From the NCBI GenBank assembly GCA_032718475.1, contig JAUCBJ010008906.1, positions 1-48,443 on the forward strand: a stretch of DNA of 48,443 bases, written 5' to 3'. The notes below the pieces were generated by a model. That model was given only the letters and a program-made list of their open reading frames with translations, searched no databases and was not told where the DNA came from. Shown piece after piece: positions 19,698 through 30,080 of the stretch. The DNA is from Nemertoderma westbladi (lineage: Eukaryota > Xenacoelomorpha > Nemertodermatida > Nemertodermatidae). The first letter of the stretch is position 1. Each line of letters starts with the position of its first letter. Position numbers and translations under genes: made by a program.

Positions 19698-20244
19698 TGT
19701 TAGCGAATCAATTCCATTAGCCACCCCATTAAGCAATATTGGGATACGAGGTTGATTGCCAATATCAACCTCATATCACCCCAATAAAATGGGAAGGAGA
19801 AACCCCAGAGAACATACACACAATGGGGGTCAGGGGTTACACCTCTGAGGGAGAGGGAATGACAGCAGCGGGGGGAAACACTCTCAGGGAGATGAGAGGG
19901 CGACAATTAAGTTATCAGCCAATGGGGGGCAAGCATCGACTGAGTGACAATACGGCCAACGGTGCAATACATATTACCGGTAACCGTGTCATTTCATTCA
20001 GTTATCCCAGTACAGCTAGAGGGCAGATCGGTGACTTTCGTTACTGTCATTGCCGCTACCATCACTAGTAGTATATTCAGTCAACTAAACATCAACTGTG
20101 CTACCTGTCAATATTATCTCATTTATACTATACTTTATAACTATATTAACAATCGGAATGACAACCATAACAAACACTTTCACTAGCGGCGGGGACGCGT
20201 AAGCGAATACACCGGATAAATCGGGATCCCCGGATCCCGTCACA
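19698..20244 (+). repeat. 3' LTR of element A
   Basis: 547 bp, TGTTAGC...GTCACA, nearly identical to 4964-5514. It contains the LTR hairpin (19746-19774, one mismatch compared with the 5' copy) and AATAAA at 19783-19788. Confidence 0.92.
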
Positions 20245-20249
20245 CCTAT
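20245..20249 (+). repeat. Right target site duplication of element A (CCTAT)
   Basis: Matches 4959-4963. Joining 4963 to 20250 gives the empty site, in which the fibrinogen frame reaches a TAA at 20258-20260. Confidence 0.9.
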
Positions 20250-20255
20250 TTATAC

Positions 20256-20261
20256 AATAAA
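20256..20261 (+). terminator. Former poly(A) signal of the fibrinogen gene
   Basis: AATAAA overlaps the predicted original stop codon (TAA 20258-20260) once element A is removed. It would be very close to the stop, so a further signal downstream may have been used. Confidence 0.35.
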
Positions 20262-20393
20262 GTTTACGATTTAAGTGAGGCTTGATGGGTGTAGTAAAAA
20301 TGAACCATCACATTTTTATTTATAGAAAATGCAAGCATTTCCAGTACTAAATGGCAGGCACAATTTACAGGACAAAATGCAAGCATTTCTTAA

Positions 20394-20413
20394 GGGGGGG
20401 GGGGGGGGGGGGG
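20394..20413 (+). repeat. Poly(G) tract, 20 bases
   Basis: A G run at the left margin of the satellite segment that hosts element B. Confidence 0.95.
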
Positions 20414-20551
20414 ATTTTTACGGTTCTTCGGCGAAGATCGCAAAATTTCGCAAACGTCGCTATTTTTGCGAAGATTGTGAAAATCGTGAAATTTCGCACA
20501 TTTCGTGATCTACGTGATATTTTGTGTTTAACAATACTATAGGTGGAGCTA
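20414..20551 (+). repeat. Left remnant of the 57 bp satellite
   Basis: Diverged units such as 'gtgatattttgtgtttaac' and 'aatactataggtggagct', identical to the core of the array at 41861-43665. Its last five bases (20547-20551, AGCTA) are the left target duplication of element B. Confidence 0.85.
20547..20551 (+). repeat. Left target site duplication of element B (AGCTA)
   Basis: Repeated at 41856-41860. The element lies between 'ggtggagcta' and 'cgcgaacgtcg', which together form one satellite unit. Confidence 0.85.
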
Positions 20552-21689
20552 TGTAAAAGCTTTTGCGGACATAACAAGTCATTTTTACGCAATGCGCAGA
20601 ATACTCTAAAATAACCCTAAATTTGTCCAACTACGCGACGGGAGGGAATTAGAGCCAGGATGACGAAATCTGTCAGCTCATTCTTTGTGGACGTGGAGTT
20701 TCTTTGTTCTGCCTTATTCAGCCAATCAGAGCAATTTTCCCTTTATGTCGAACAGAAACCTATGGAAACTCGCACAATGCATTACGGTCTTTGTTTACTA
20801 TTTTCTGAGCATCAGAGCCAGCTCGGAATTTTCTGTGCTTCTGTGTAGAAGTTTCAGACTTTGGCCTAGGAACATCAGATGGCCTTGATTATAAGAACAT
20901 AAAACTATTAATGCATTGAACATTGCTGCACATGGCATCGCATCACATTGTCATACTTGGATACACATTTCATAACTGCATAAGTAACACATACTGACTG
21001 TTCACCGCATTATTTTACTTCTGTTATTAATTGTTGTTATATTAATGGATATTGCTGTTATATTTGGAGAATACCGATAAATAATCATAAACCCCTCAAT
21101 CTTCTTGATTACTGAGGTAAGAGGAACAGGTTTACCGGTAGCAACTGCAACTTACATAATATTGGTTTTGTGTGAATTAAATGCTATTTCATAATCCCTA
21201 CATGTGTCAGTTGCGATCCTCCTTATATATGATCAAATTCAGTGACGGTCGACAGATTAGTGTGAAGTAGTGTGAAGTAGTGTGAAGTCGTGTGAAGTAG
21301 TGTAAGGTTAATAAAGCATCTCCTAAAGAATGCGCTATTTACGAAACTTTGTGGCCATCTAGTTGTGATTAGTATAAGTCATAACTCTGTTTTTATACTT
21401 AAAGCGCCACGTCCTAAAGGAACTGTTAATATTTCCCCGAAAGTAAATATATTTGTCAAAGATTATATAGTAACGATCAATCGAATAATACAGTAGGTCT
21501 ACACTGCAATAACTCTCAAGGAATCCGAATCCAGTCTCCCACACCGTGGGTCATACGCCGCGCACGGACTGGCTTCGGCTGATGTAACTTCAGTACACTA
21601 GGTAATTGATATAGGCTAAAGTCAATTTATAAACAAGAGGACAACTAAAATTGGCAGGTTAAACTGCTAAAGGTCTAAAAGCGCGAATA
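20552..21689 (+). repeat. 5' LTR of element B
   Basis: Starts TGTAAAAGC, ends GCGCGAATA (the 3' copy ends GCGCGAACA, the canonical CA). Likely promoter parts are a CCAAT word in 'gccaatcagagc' (about 20720) and a TATA-like 'ttatatatg' near 21224. An AATAAA (21310-21315) may be the R-region signal. A 'gtgtgaagtagt' 12 bp tandem run (about 21260-21305) is longer here than in the 3' LTR. Confidence 0.85.
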
Positions 21690-22384
21690 TTAATAGTTTT
21701 CAGTTTCTTGATTGCACAGTAGGCAATAAATATATTTTGTCTAATGTTCTGGTAAGAACATTAATAGTCTTCAGGTTTCTTTATTGCGCTGTAGGCAATA
21801 AAGTCGAATGCACCGGTCGGACGTAGTCCTAGCTGCCCAACCACACGAACCGGTACTTACAGGTACAGCAGTATTATTTCGATTATGATATATTGTATAT
21901 TAGTAGGCTGTTTAAGAGAGTAGGGACTGTACACCCCTTATTTCTTTTAGAGTTTATTTATTTCTGTCAGTTTTATTTAGCTTTAAGTATAATATTGAGC
22001 AGAGGGCGTGTAAGCCTGCTCAGATTGTATAAATAATTTGTAGGCCGGATTGTTGTCTAACTGTTGTTAGGTCTGAGGAGATTGCAGTGTGTATAGAGTG
22101 TCTGTCCGATAAAGTGCTAGTTAGGAAAGTGGGGGCATCCAGTGCTGTAAGGTAAATCCCCCCCGAAAGAATAAGTCGTACTACTTGGTTAGAACTCCTA
22201 CTAACTAACCATTTCGGAGTCTGCATCTACTGTAGTTTATTTAGGCTTGTCAGTAGTCTGCCAGCATTTGGTCTGTATTTTGTTTGAATACTCTGCACGG
22301 GTAGCGTAATATTTATTATTCAGAGTCTATGTGAGTAATCGCAACCTCTAATTCCCCAAGTTTATTCCTACAGTAATTGTGCTT

Positions 22385-22385
<1 letters not shown>
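21690..22385 (+). other. Leader region of element B
   Basis: No coding sequence. A 71 bp direct duplication ('ttaatagttttcag...caggcaataaa'-like) lies at 21690-21803. I do not recognise a primer binding site after the LTR. Confidence 0.4.

Positions 22386-22422
<37 letters not shown>
22386..22422 (-). repeat. Poly(T) of 37 bases, candidate A tail of the LINE
   Basis: A pure T run on the plus strand about 500 bp downstream of the ORF2 stop. Confidence 0.7.
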
Positions 22423-22527
22423 CGTATTTTATAGTTTTATTATTATTAAAAACAAACAATTCAACAATTACAATTAAACAACAACATTAAAAACTGCATA
22501 CTACTAGTATACTTAGATTACTTGATA

Positions 22528-22548
22528 CCCCCCCCCCCCCCCCCCCCC
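22528..22548 (+). repeat. Poly(C) tract, 21 bases
   Basis: A pure C run (G on the minus strand) in the 3' untranslated part of the LINE. It resembles the G tracts elsewhere in the window. Confidence 0.95.
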
Positions 22549-22929
22549 AGCCACAGACCCCACTACTAAATACTATAGCCACTTCCTAGGCGCCAACATT
22601 TCCGAACACAGAAGCATGGCTTATTTTGTGCTAGAAAATATATTATTTTTAATACTTAATTTTTTATTTTAATGTCATATTTTTTTTTTTTTTTAATTAT
22701 GCTTATTAATGCTACAAACATTTTTTTGTAGTAGTATGGTATAATACTACACAATTTATTTGTCTAGATTTGCCAGTTTTGGTTGAGTATTCATTGACAG
22801 CTGATCACCATCTTACTTTATTTTTGCTGTAATGGTTGCCGTATACATAATAGGAATAGGATAGATGTAATATTTTTATTGTATGTTTATAGAATGTGTA
22901 TTTCATGGAATATACAGTACGGTACAGAG

Positions 22930-25900
22930 TTATTGGAGATTGATAAGGTATGTCTTTAGAAGTTTTTTTACTTTGCATAACGATTTTGAGGTTTGAATTT
23001 CGGCCGGTATGATGTTCCATAGTTTGACTGCCTGATATGATATTGTGGATTTTCCGTAGTTCGTTTGATAAAGTGGGAGCCGATAGTGGTGGTTTTGTGC
23101 CGCGCGAGTTGGATACTTATGTACAGTACTTATTGGAACTAGGGTTGATTTAAGTCCTTCTGGAAGATGTTGGAGTCCTAATCGGTGACGGAAAATGTAC
23201 AGTAAACAACGATACTTATAGAGTGATTTAAGTTTTAGTATGTTTAGATTCTTAAACAACTCATGGGTAGGAAAGTTATATGGTTTTAAAAAGATAATTC
23301 GGATGTATCTCTTTTGTAGTTTAATTAACTGGTTTAGAACTGTATCGTGTTGAACCTCATGACAATTACCCCAGGCTGTTAAGGCAAAGGAAATATGGGA
23401 CTCGATCAATGTGTGATAAAGACTTAATCTGATTTTAAATGGTATGAAGTGTTTGATTTTATTTATTATCCCAATATTTTTTGATATTTTAACTCTGATG
23501 TGATCGACGTGCCTATTCCACTTTAAATTTTCACTAATGTAAATACCCAGGAATTTTATATGATTTACTTGTTCAATTTTGCAACCTCCGATTTTTAAAT
23601 ATTTTCCTAGTGATGATTGGTGATTAGAATTATTTTTAAATATGATGTACTTTGTTTTTGTGATATTTAAGGATAATTTATTTGTATTTAACCAAATCAT
23701 AACTTTCTCTAGTTCGAGATTTGCTTCCCGTAAAATTTCAGAAATGTTTTTACCGGTTAGAAATATATTACAATCGTCAGCAAAGAGGATAAAATTTAAC
23801 GTTTTTGATGAAGAAATTATGTCGTTCATGTATATTAAAAATAATAAAGGAACTAGTATTGATCCTTGGGGTACACCGCATTTGATTAATTGTTGGTTTG
23901 ATAAAGTTGATTTGTATTGAACTGACTGATATCTCTCTTCCAGGTAGCTTTTAAACCATTGCAAGGCTAATCCCCTTATTCCATAGTGTTCGAGTTTTTT
24001 AAATAATACATTGTGATCGACCGTATCGAACGCTTTCGATAGGTCTACGAATATTCCCAGAGTCGATTTTTTCGCTTCAGTGTTTTCCGTGAGGTTTTGA
24101 AGAAGTAGAGATATTGCTTGGTCGACTGATCGCCCTGTACGGAAACCGAATTGAGTGTCAATAAGTAATTTATGTTTGGCAAGAAATCCACTGAATTGTA
24201 AATAGACAGTCTTTTCTAAAAGTTTTGACAAAAAAGGTAGAACACTAATGGGGCGATAATTTTGAAACAGATTGGCGTCACCATTCTTAAAAATTGGTAC
24301 AACTTTGGAGAGTTTCATATTTTTAGGTACAATACCAGTTTTTAAACTAAAGTTAATTAGATGAGTGACGGGATCTGATATATATTGGATTATTTGTTTA
24401 AAAATTATAACATTTACCCCGTCTAGACCAGTGGAAATTTTGTTAGGCAGTGCATTGACCATATTTATGACTTCTTCATTGGTTACCGGACTGAAAAAAA
24501 TGGACTCTGATAAGGAATTTCCTAGATAGCTTTCTACCGTACAGTCGGTTTTGGGGATTTTATTAGCGAGATTTTGCCCAACTGCTGCAAAGTAGGTATT
24601 GAATCCATTAGATATTTCTGTTTCATTAGATGATAGTTTATTATTTACAAGAAATGTACTTGATATTTTACTTTTGTGTTTATTATTCATAAGTTCTCTT
24701 ATTACTCCCCATGTTTTTGAGATGTTGTTTTTGTATTTTTCAAACAGATTTGAGTAGTGAAATTTCCTGGCATTACGTATAATCTGGGTTAGGTTATTTT
24801 TGTAGTTAATATATAATTGCCTATTTTGTATAGTAGGATTTTTAAGGAGGATACCGTATAGTTGGTGCTTTTGTTTTATCGATGTGAATATGGACTCTGT
24901 AATCCACGGTTTGCTTTCGTTGATTATTTTGCATTCTTTTAGTGGAAAACATGTGTTGAATAAATTCTGATACTTTTGCATAAAATTATTGTAGGCGTTG
25001 TTTATATCGTCTTCTAGTGTAATGTTATCCCATCTGTTATTTTCATGCAACGATTTCAAAAGTTTTATAAATTTTTCCTTATTTTGGACGGATATATCGC
25101 GTTTGTAGTATATTTTATGTTTCCCAGGAGGACTGTTTATTGGTATATTACATTCGACCATAATCGGTAGGTGATCCGAAATGTCAGCCAACAGTATACC
25201 TGTGTGTACAACTGAGCCATAATCATTTGTTATAATGTTATCAATAGCTGTTGCCGAGTGGTCTGTGAATCTGGTGGGTTTGTTTATTAGTGGCACAAAG
25301 CAGTGGTTTGTTATCTTTTCCAAGAATTCCATTGGTATAGATGATTTATTTATGTGTAGGATATTGATGTTAAAGTCTCCAAGGATATAGGCAATTTTAC
25401 CTTCAGAATTAATTTTTCTTAGGCTTTTTTCTAAGTTATCGAAGAATGGTACAGTATCTGTCCCTGGTGGGCGGTATAGACAACCAAATATAACGTTTTT
25501 ATTGTTTTCCCGTTGCCATTCGACGAAAGTGGATTCATAAGTGTTTGGAATAAAATTGCCGATATCAGGTCTTGGAGAACAGTTTAAGTTATCTACAATG
25601 TACAAACCACATCCACCACCCGTTTGATCTTTTCTGTGGTTGTAAAAAAAATTATAATTATTTATTTTAAATGTGTCGTGATTGATGTTTGTTTGCCATG
25701 TTTCAGAAACCGCAATCACAGGGAAATTTAGGGGAATGCATTTTAAAGTTTCCTTAAGTTCCTCAAGATTTTTATTCAGACTCCGTATATTACAGTGAAA
25801 CATGGCAATGCTTGTTATAGAATTTTGTTGGATAGATGTTAAGTCGCGGTAGTATTGGGTATCTAAGTCTGCATTAAAATAATTACTGTCAGGGTCATTG

Positions 25901-26220
25901 TCTGTTAAATTATCGGTATCTTGTTCAAAAATGTTTGTATAATGAGAGTCTAGTAAATCCATGTTTATTACGGAAGGTAAGCGGTAATCAGCTATCGTAA
26001 GTAGAAATTCGTTTTGATCTGTAATTTTGGTAAAGGGTAAGTTATCTTCAATACAAAAAAGGCAAATCTAGTCACTCAATTGCTGCAGGTAATTTTTATC
26101 TGCTTTTTGGTTTCTACCAGGTAAACAATTTAAGTGGAAAGATTTATAGCAGCAATTACACTTTATAAGACATCGTTGTTGTATAATTTTTGAGCAAATT
26201 TCACAACTACTCCGCGTCAT
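22930..26220 (-). pseudogene. LINE ORF2: PHD finger, endonuclease, reverse transcriptase
   Basis: 1096 codons from ATG 26220-26218 to the stop at 22930, with one in-frame TAG at 26070-26068. The N-terminus MTRSSCEICSKIIQQRC continues with CNCCYKSFHLNCL and, after the stop, ICLFCIEDNLPF: a PHD-type C2-C2-HC-C2 finger. The TAG stands where Trp is usual (one base from TGG). The endonuclease shows FHCNIRSLNKN, AVSETWQ, GDFNINIL, AIDNIITND and SDHLPIMVE. RT motifs are NYRPISVLPFLSKLLEK, FVDLSKAFDTVDH, GVPQGSILVPLLF and FILFADDCNIF, then FLGIYISENLKW. All catalytic residues are present. A Met at 25962 opens a frame of 1010 aa lacking the finger. Confidence 0.9.
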
Positions 26221-26759
26221 TAGAAGTGGTATAGACTAAAACTACAGTAACAGTATTATTATATTACCCCAATACTTAATCCCGTTTTACAGTGAAATTA
26301 ACCCCTGAGTAAATTAAATTAACTACCTGAATATGAACTGTAGGCCTACCGGTAAACCTACCACAACAATCAACCCCCACTGCAGGTAATGTTGAATTCT
26401 ATATAAGGCGGTAAAAATCCCACTAATAAAGTATTGTTGCCTAGTTTATTCCCAGGAAAGACTCCCAAAAAAAAACTACTTATTATATACTTATTATAGT
26501 AATAAAGTACAGTTGTTTCCCAAAAAAAACTATATCTAGTAAAGCCAACTAAAACTAATAAGATATGTTTAAACTAAACTAATAAAATAAGATTGTACCG
26601 GCACTGCAAAAACAAAAACCTATAGAAATACACAGACAGTTTGACAAAGGCGAAGTGTTAGGTAATATCAACATAAAAGTTTTTCCCATACAGAATCGGC
26701 TCATCTGTATGCAGATAAACCACAAGGGGGAACTAGGTAGTGAGTGAAGAGCAAGCGAT
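26221..26759 (-). other. Spacer between LINE ORF1 and ORF2
   Basis: About 540 bp without coding signal, longer than the usual short spacer of such elements. It is AT-rich with several 'ccggta' words. Confidence 0.5.
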
Positions 26760-27674
26760 TTAAGTAGTTTTCATTAAGCGAGATTGATTCCTGTCTCTTC
26801 GCGCTTTACGTTCTTCCCGAGTGAATGTTTTCACTCGCTCCAAGTCAGCGTGAACCATTATTGGAATTGGTCGGTCTGCGTCACCGATTGCGTACAGACG
26901 GCCATCCCGTGACCACCCTATACCTTTGATTCGGATCTTCCGTAGTAGATCCGACCGCGTGGTTGTCAGCGATTCCGTTATGTTATAATCGGTATTCCGT
27001 AGACGATTCGCTTGGGAAAACACACGGGCACGCACACGGTATCGCACAAATTTCACCATGATTGCCATTGGCTTATCGCTACTACCGGTACCTATTCCCG
27101 AACGCAGGCCCATTGTAGACTCAGTGTTACGTGGTGACAATCTATGACATCGGTCAAATTCCGTTTCCGGAATTTGGAGTCCGATTTGGTCCCGGAAAAA
27201 CGCTTGAACTATATTGTAGGTGTCATCTTCGGTTTCCTTGATTCTTTGTTGCACGCCATGTACGAGAATACAGTTCCGACGTGAGTACTGTTCCGCATCA
27301 TCTAAACGATGGGTAAGGACGTCTTTGACATTAATAAATTCGCCACGGATTTCTACCAGACGCTTTTTCATTGACTCAGTCTCGAAATTCACGTTATGCT
27401 TGATTGATGCTACCAGTTCTCTTTCTTCCTCCTTGTCGAATCCGAGAAATTTACTGTCGGTAGGTCCAGGATTATCGTCTTTATCGCTATTCGCATGTCG
27501 CTTGTTCAGTTCTTTACTTATAACTTCTGCGATCCTTAAGTCAAGATTGTTGAAACTGACTTCAAAGTCGTCGAGTCGAGATATTTGTTCGCTTATGGAT
27601 TTGTTAAGTTTATCAGAGTCGTTAACGGAGCTGTGGTCGTTTTTTGATTTACGGGAATGGTTTGACTTCGTCAT
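26760..27674 (-). CDS. LINE ORF1 protein, L1-ORF1-like RNA-binding (304 aa)
   Basis: Intact from ATG 27674 to stop. Residues 1-110 form a charged N-terminus with a predicted coiled coil (EEERELVASIKHNVNFETES). The core follows: LDDAEQYSRRNCILVHGVQQ, then FDRCHRLSPRNT, AIMVKFVRYRVRARVF and ITESLTTTRSDLLRKIR. This matches the RRM plus C-terminal domain layout of transposase_22/L1 ORF1 proteins, which trimerise and coat the element RNA. The end is very basic (REERKARRDRNQ). A related but broken ORF1 lies at 45739-47656. Confidence 0.85.
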   Translation of the reverse strand: MTKSNHSRKSKNDHSSVNDSDKLNKSISEQISRLDDFEVSFNNLDLRIAEVISKELNKRHANSDKDDNPGPTDSKFLGFDKEEERELVASIKHNVNFETESMKKRLVEIRGEFINVKDVLTHRLDDAEQYSRRNCILVHGVQQRIKETEDDTYNIVQAFFRDQIGLQIPETEFDRCHRLSPRNTESTMGLRSGIGTGSSDKPMAIMVKFVRYRVRARVFSQANRLRNTDYNITESLTTTRSDLLRKIRIKGIGWSRDGRLYAIGDADRPIPIMVHADLERVKTFTREERKARRDRNQSRLMKTT

Positions 27675-29056
27675 TGGGATGAATTGATGCGATATCAGTA
27701 TATAGATAATTAAATTGGAAGATTACATTGGCTGATTGGTTGGGCCGATCTGTTGGATGGTGGAATTCTTTCAATCGCCGTTAAGTCATTGGTTGTCTGT
27801 GTAAATCACAGATTCATATTTCAGTATTTTGCAGTGCTTTACAGCTGTCTTTTTACAGTAGGCCTAACTAAACTGAAAAAAACTTGTTATACATACCGTT
27901 ATAGTTAAATTAACCCCGGTACTACATCAGGACTGCTTGGCGTAGGTAAAGACTGGTGATTTTGTGCTCCGGTCACTCCAGCAGATACCGTGGTTCTTTT
28001 GGCTGTTCAAGTATATTTAACTGCTGGTTATTTGTTGTACAAGTACTTGTACCTAACTTAGGGTTTAGAGTACAGTGCTTTCCGAAAGTAATTTAGTGTG
28101 TAGGCAGTATATTTGTGTTGTAACGTGGTTAATAGGCACGTTAGCTCTGGTTGGCTTCGGTAATTAACCTCTAGGTAGGGACACTCCGGGTACATAACGT
28201 AGTACTTATAGAGCTAAGACTATAAGTCGTCAGACGGTGGTATTTCCTTATCTGGACAACGCAACTTACTTACTACTGCTTTATTGTTTTCAAATACTGT
28301 AGTTTCCTGTCAGTTAGTAAGAACCAGAAATTCTAACATCTTGTTAGGCTGGTTCGTAGATTTCTTGTAAAATTACCCTAAAAAATTGTACGTGTAACTT
28401 TTATTGTTTATTTAGAGATTGCAATCTCAAACTATAATTGTAAGTAATTTGTAGTGATAAGTAACTTAGTAAAGTAGAATTATCTGTATTAGTGTCTAAC
28501 AAGTAGCACTCCACTGAGAGCGTTCAGCTTCTGTGTAGTGACTCCTTATCCAGAAATAATAACATTTATTTCAAATATTGTCAAAACCCCTTGTACGGGT
28601 ATATATTTATATATATTATATATTATATATATTATATATTTATAAATCAACTCAAACAGATTTATAAAATAGTAGGCCTGTTATAAATCAAATAGGTCTT
28701 AATATCAGTTGAACTACTGCTTAATATCAGTAATAAAGTAACGGGAAGTAACCCTAAAATTCAGAAATTCAGTTATTATTAAATAATTGACATTACCGGT
28801 ATTTACGGTAAGCTTATTATATTTATATAAATTTAGGCTGAAATTATATACCGGTATTCTCTGACTGATCCTAGTCTGTAAATAATACTTATATATATAC
28901 TATAAGTGTATACCGGTATTTTAATATGTTATATAGATCACGTTACACTGAGTAACGGTATCGGTATCTAACTACTAGGCTTACAGTTGATATTGATTCT
29001 TCTAGACTTGCTTTAACTGCCATTATAGTAGTAGGCATTCAACTGTAAAATAAATC
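27675..29056 (+). other. Non-coding stretch: LINE 5' region and leader of element B
   Basis: No open frame of note. Contains a TA-rich run near 28600-28650 and several 'taccggtatt' words. The border between LINE 5' end and LTR-element leader is not visible. Confidence 0.4.
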
Positions 29057-29815
29057 ATGTCTGACACAAAGCAAACACTGTCAGATAGTCTCCTAGAAAC
29101 AACAATTTGTGACCCAGACAAGAGTATCGAACATCTCAGACCAAAGTCCAAGTCCCCTCCTACTGTAAGAAAGGTCATCCCTACAGTAGTAGTATCAGAC
29201 CCTAGGCTAGTAAAGCACCATAGGTCTATTATAGGCACTAGGGCTCAAGTTAAGCTAGACCAAGAGACGGCTGTTAAACAGCAGCAGCACCCGAGCCGAG
29301 AACTTATTTCTCAATGGCAGGATAACTCTAGTAGTTCAGACACTGAAGAGTTAACGCCCGAGATCGGAGCAAGGATGGGAGAAGCGGTTTATCCAGATCC
29401 ACTTCTAATTCTTCCTGGGGCCGTACTCACTAGAGTATTGATCGCGGTGGAGGAACATCAAGCCGATTGGGCGAGAAATAAGAGATCGACCAGGGACAGT
29501 TATGCGGGATACACGATGGAGGAACTGAGGTCTATTGTCGAGACGCAATGGAACTTCCCCAGACCCGGACTCCCATTTAACTTATCGGAAGCTGCCTGGG
29601 AGGACTTATACAGAATGGGAATAGTAAGGGACACTCGAGATCCAGCTGTATGGAAGAGGTCGGCAGCAGGATATGTCCAGGGATTCTACAGCTCTTTGGA
29701 GCGACTAGAGGAACACCTATTTCAACAACGTCAAGGGACCTCAAGAGCAGGGAGAGCTGCTTTATCAAGTGCGAGAACAAATCTTACGGATCAGACTAAT
29801 CCTTTCAGCCTTTGA
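29057..29815 (+). pseudogene. Gag-like protein of element B, N-terminal part
   Basis: The first plus-strand frame after the leader, 252 codons from ATG 29057. It is acidic and Ser/Thr-rich at first. A folded-looking block follows (LLILPGAVLTRVLIAVEEHQ, TMEELRSIVETQWNFPRP, then AAWEDLYRMGIVRDTRDP). The frame ends after ARTNLTDQTNPFSL. The sense continuation (AFEEASKRSQETSLQVAVK) lies in the frame of 29769-30080, so the break near 29805 is a frameshift. I do not recognise a family; the Gag role is inferred from its place before pol. Confidence 0.55.
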
Positions 29816-30080
29816 GGAAGCCTCGAAGAGAAGCCAAGAAACGTCGTTGCAAGTGGCTGTAAAGACTTGGTTCCAACGAGTGAGTGTTAAGGTCCAGGGA
29901 ACGACACAATGGATGGTTCAGTTGACTGAGCGCATAACCCACGGAGAATCAACAGACGCCACCTTTTCTCATGTGGAAGGCGAAGCAACATCCGAAAAAC
30001 CTCAGAAGAAGGATGCGATTGACATCTATCTGTCGGATTATCAACGATTTATAGGTGACAAGAACTCAGAAGACGGCTAG
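29769..30080 (+). pseudogene. Gag-like region of element B, second piece
   Basis: Useful sequence starts at about 29806 (AFEEASKRSQETS). It includes VAVKTWFQRVSVKVQGTTQW and KDAIDIYLSDYQRFIGD before a stop at 30078-30080. Sense-looking sequence resumes in another frame (GAKFVLDSLDAEIVAAEHAK), so a further frameshift lies close by. Confidence 0.5.

Larger units (their letters stand above)
4964..20244 (+). mobile_element. BEL/Pao LTR retrotransposon A with nested RLE element
   Basis: A 15.3 kb element bounded by two near-identical direct repeats (4964-5514 and 19698-20244) and a perfect 5 bp target duplication. Domain order is that of BEL/Pao: gag with coiled coil, DUF1759-like region, CCHC knuckle, DUF1758-type aspartic protease, RT, RNase H, integrase, DUF5641-like end. 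About 4.5 kb (13898-18395) belongs to a separate non-LTR element nested inside, so the unit itself is about 10.8 kb. Several frameshifts and two in-frame stops make this copy non-autonomous as read. It lies in the last codons of a fibrinogen-domain exon, in the same orientation. Confidence 0.92.
22386..27674 (-). mobile_element. CR1/L2-like LINE, nearly full length
   Basis: Read on the minus strand: ORF1 (27674-26760), ORF2 (26220-22930), a 3' untranslated stretch and a 37-base poly(T) at 22386-22422, which would be the A tail. The 5' end must lie upstream of 27674 but cannot be placed. ORF2 has a PHD-like finger, APE endonuclease and RT, as in CR1/L2-group elements of invertebrates. It interrupts the leader of element B. 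I found no clear target duplication. CR1 elements usually end in short repeats rather than poly(A), so the tail assignment is uncertain. Confidence 0.8.

Noticed and set aside
20660-20888. Small frames in the 5' LTR of element B
   Set aside because: They lie in the LTR, differ between the two LTR copies and lack any domain.
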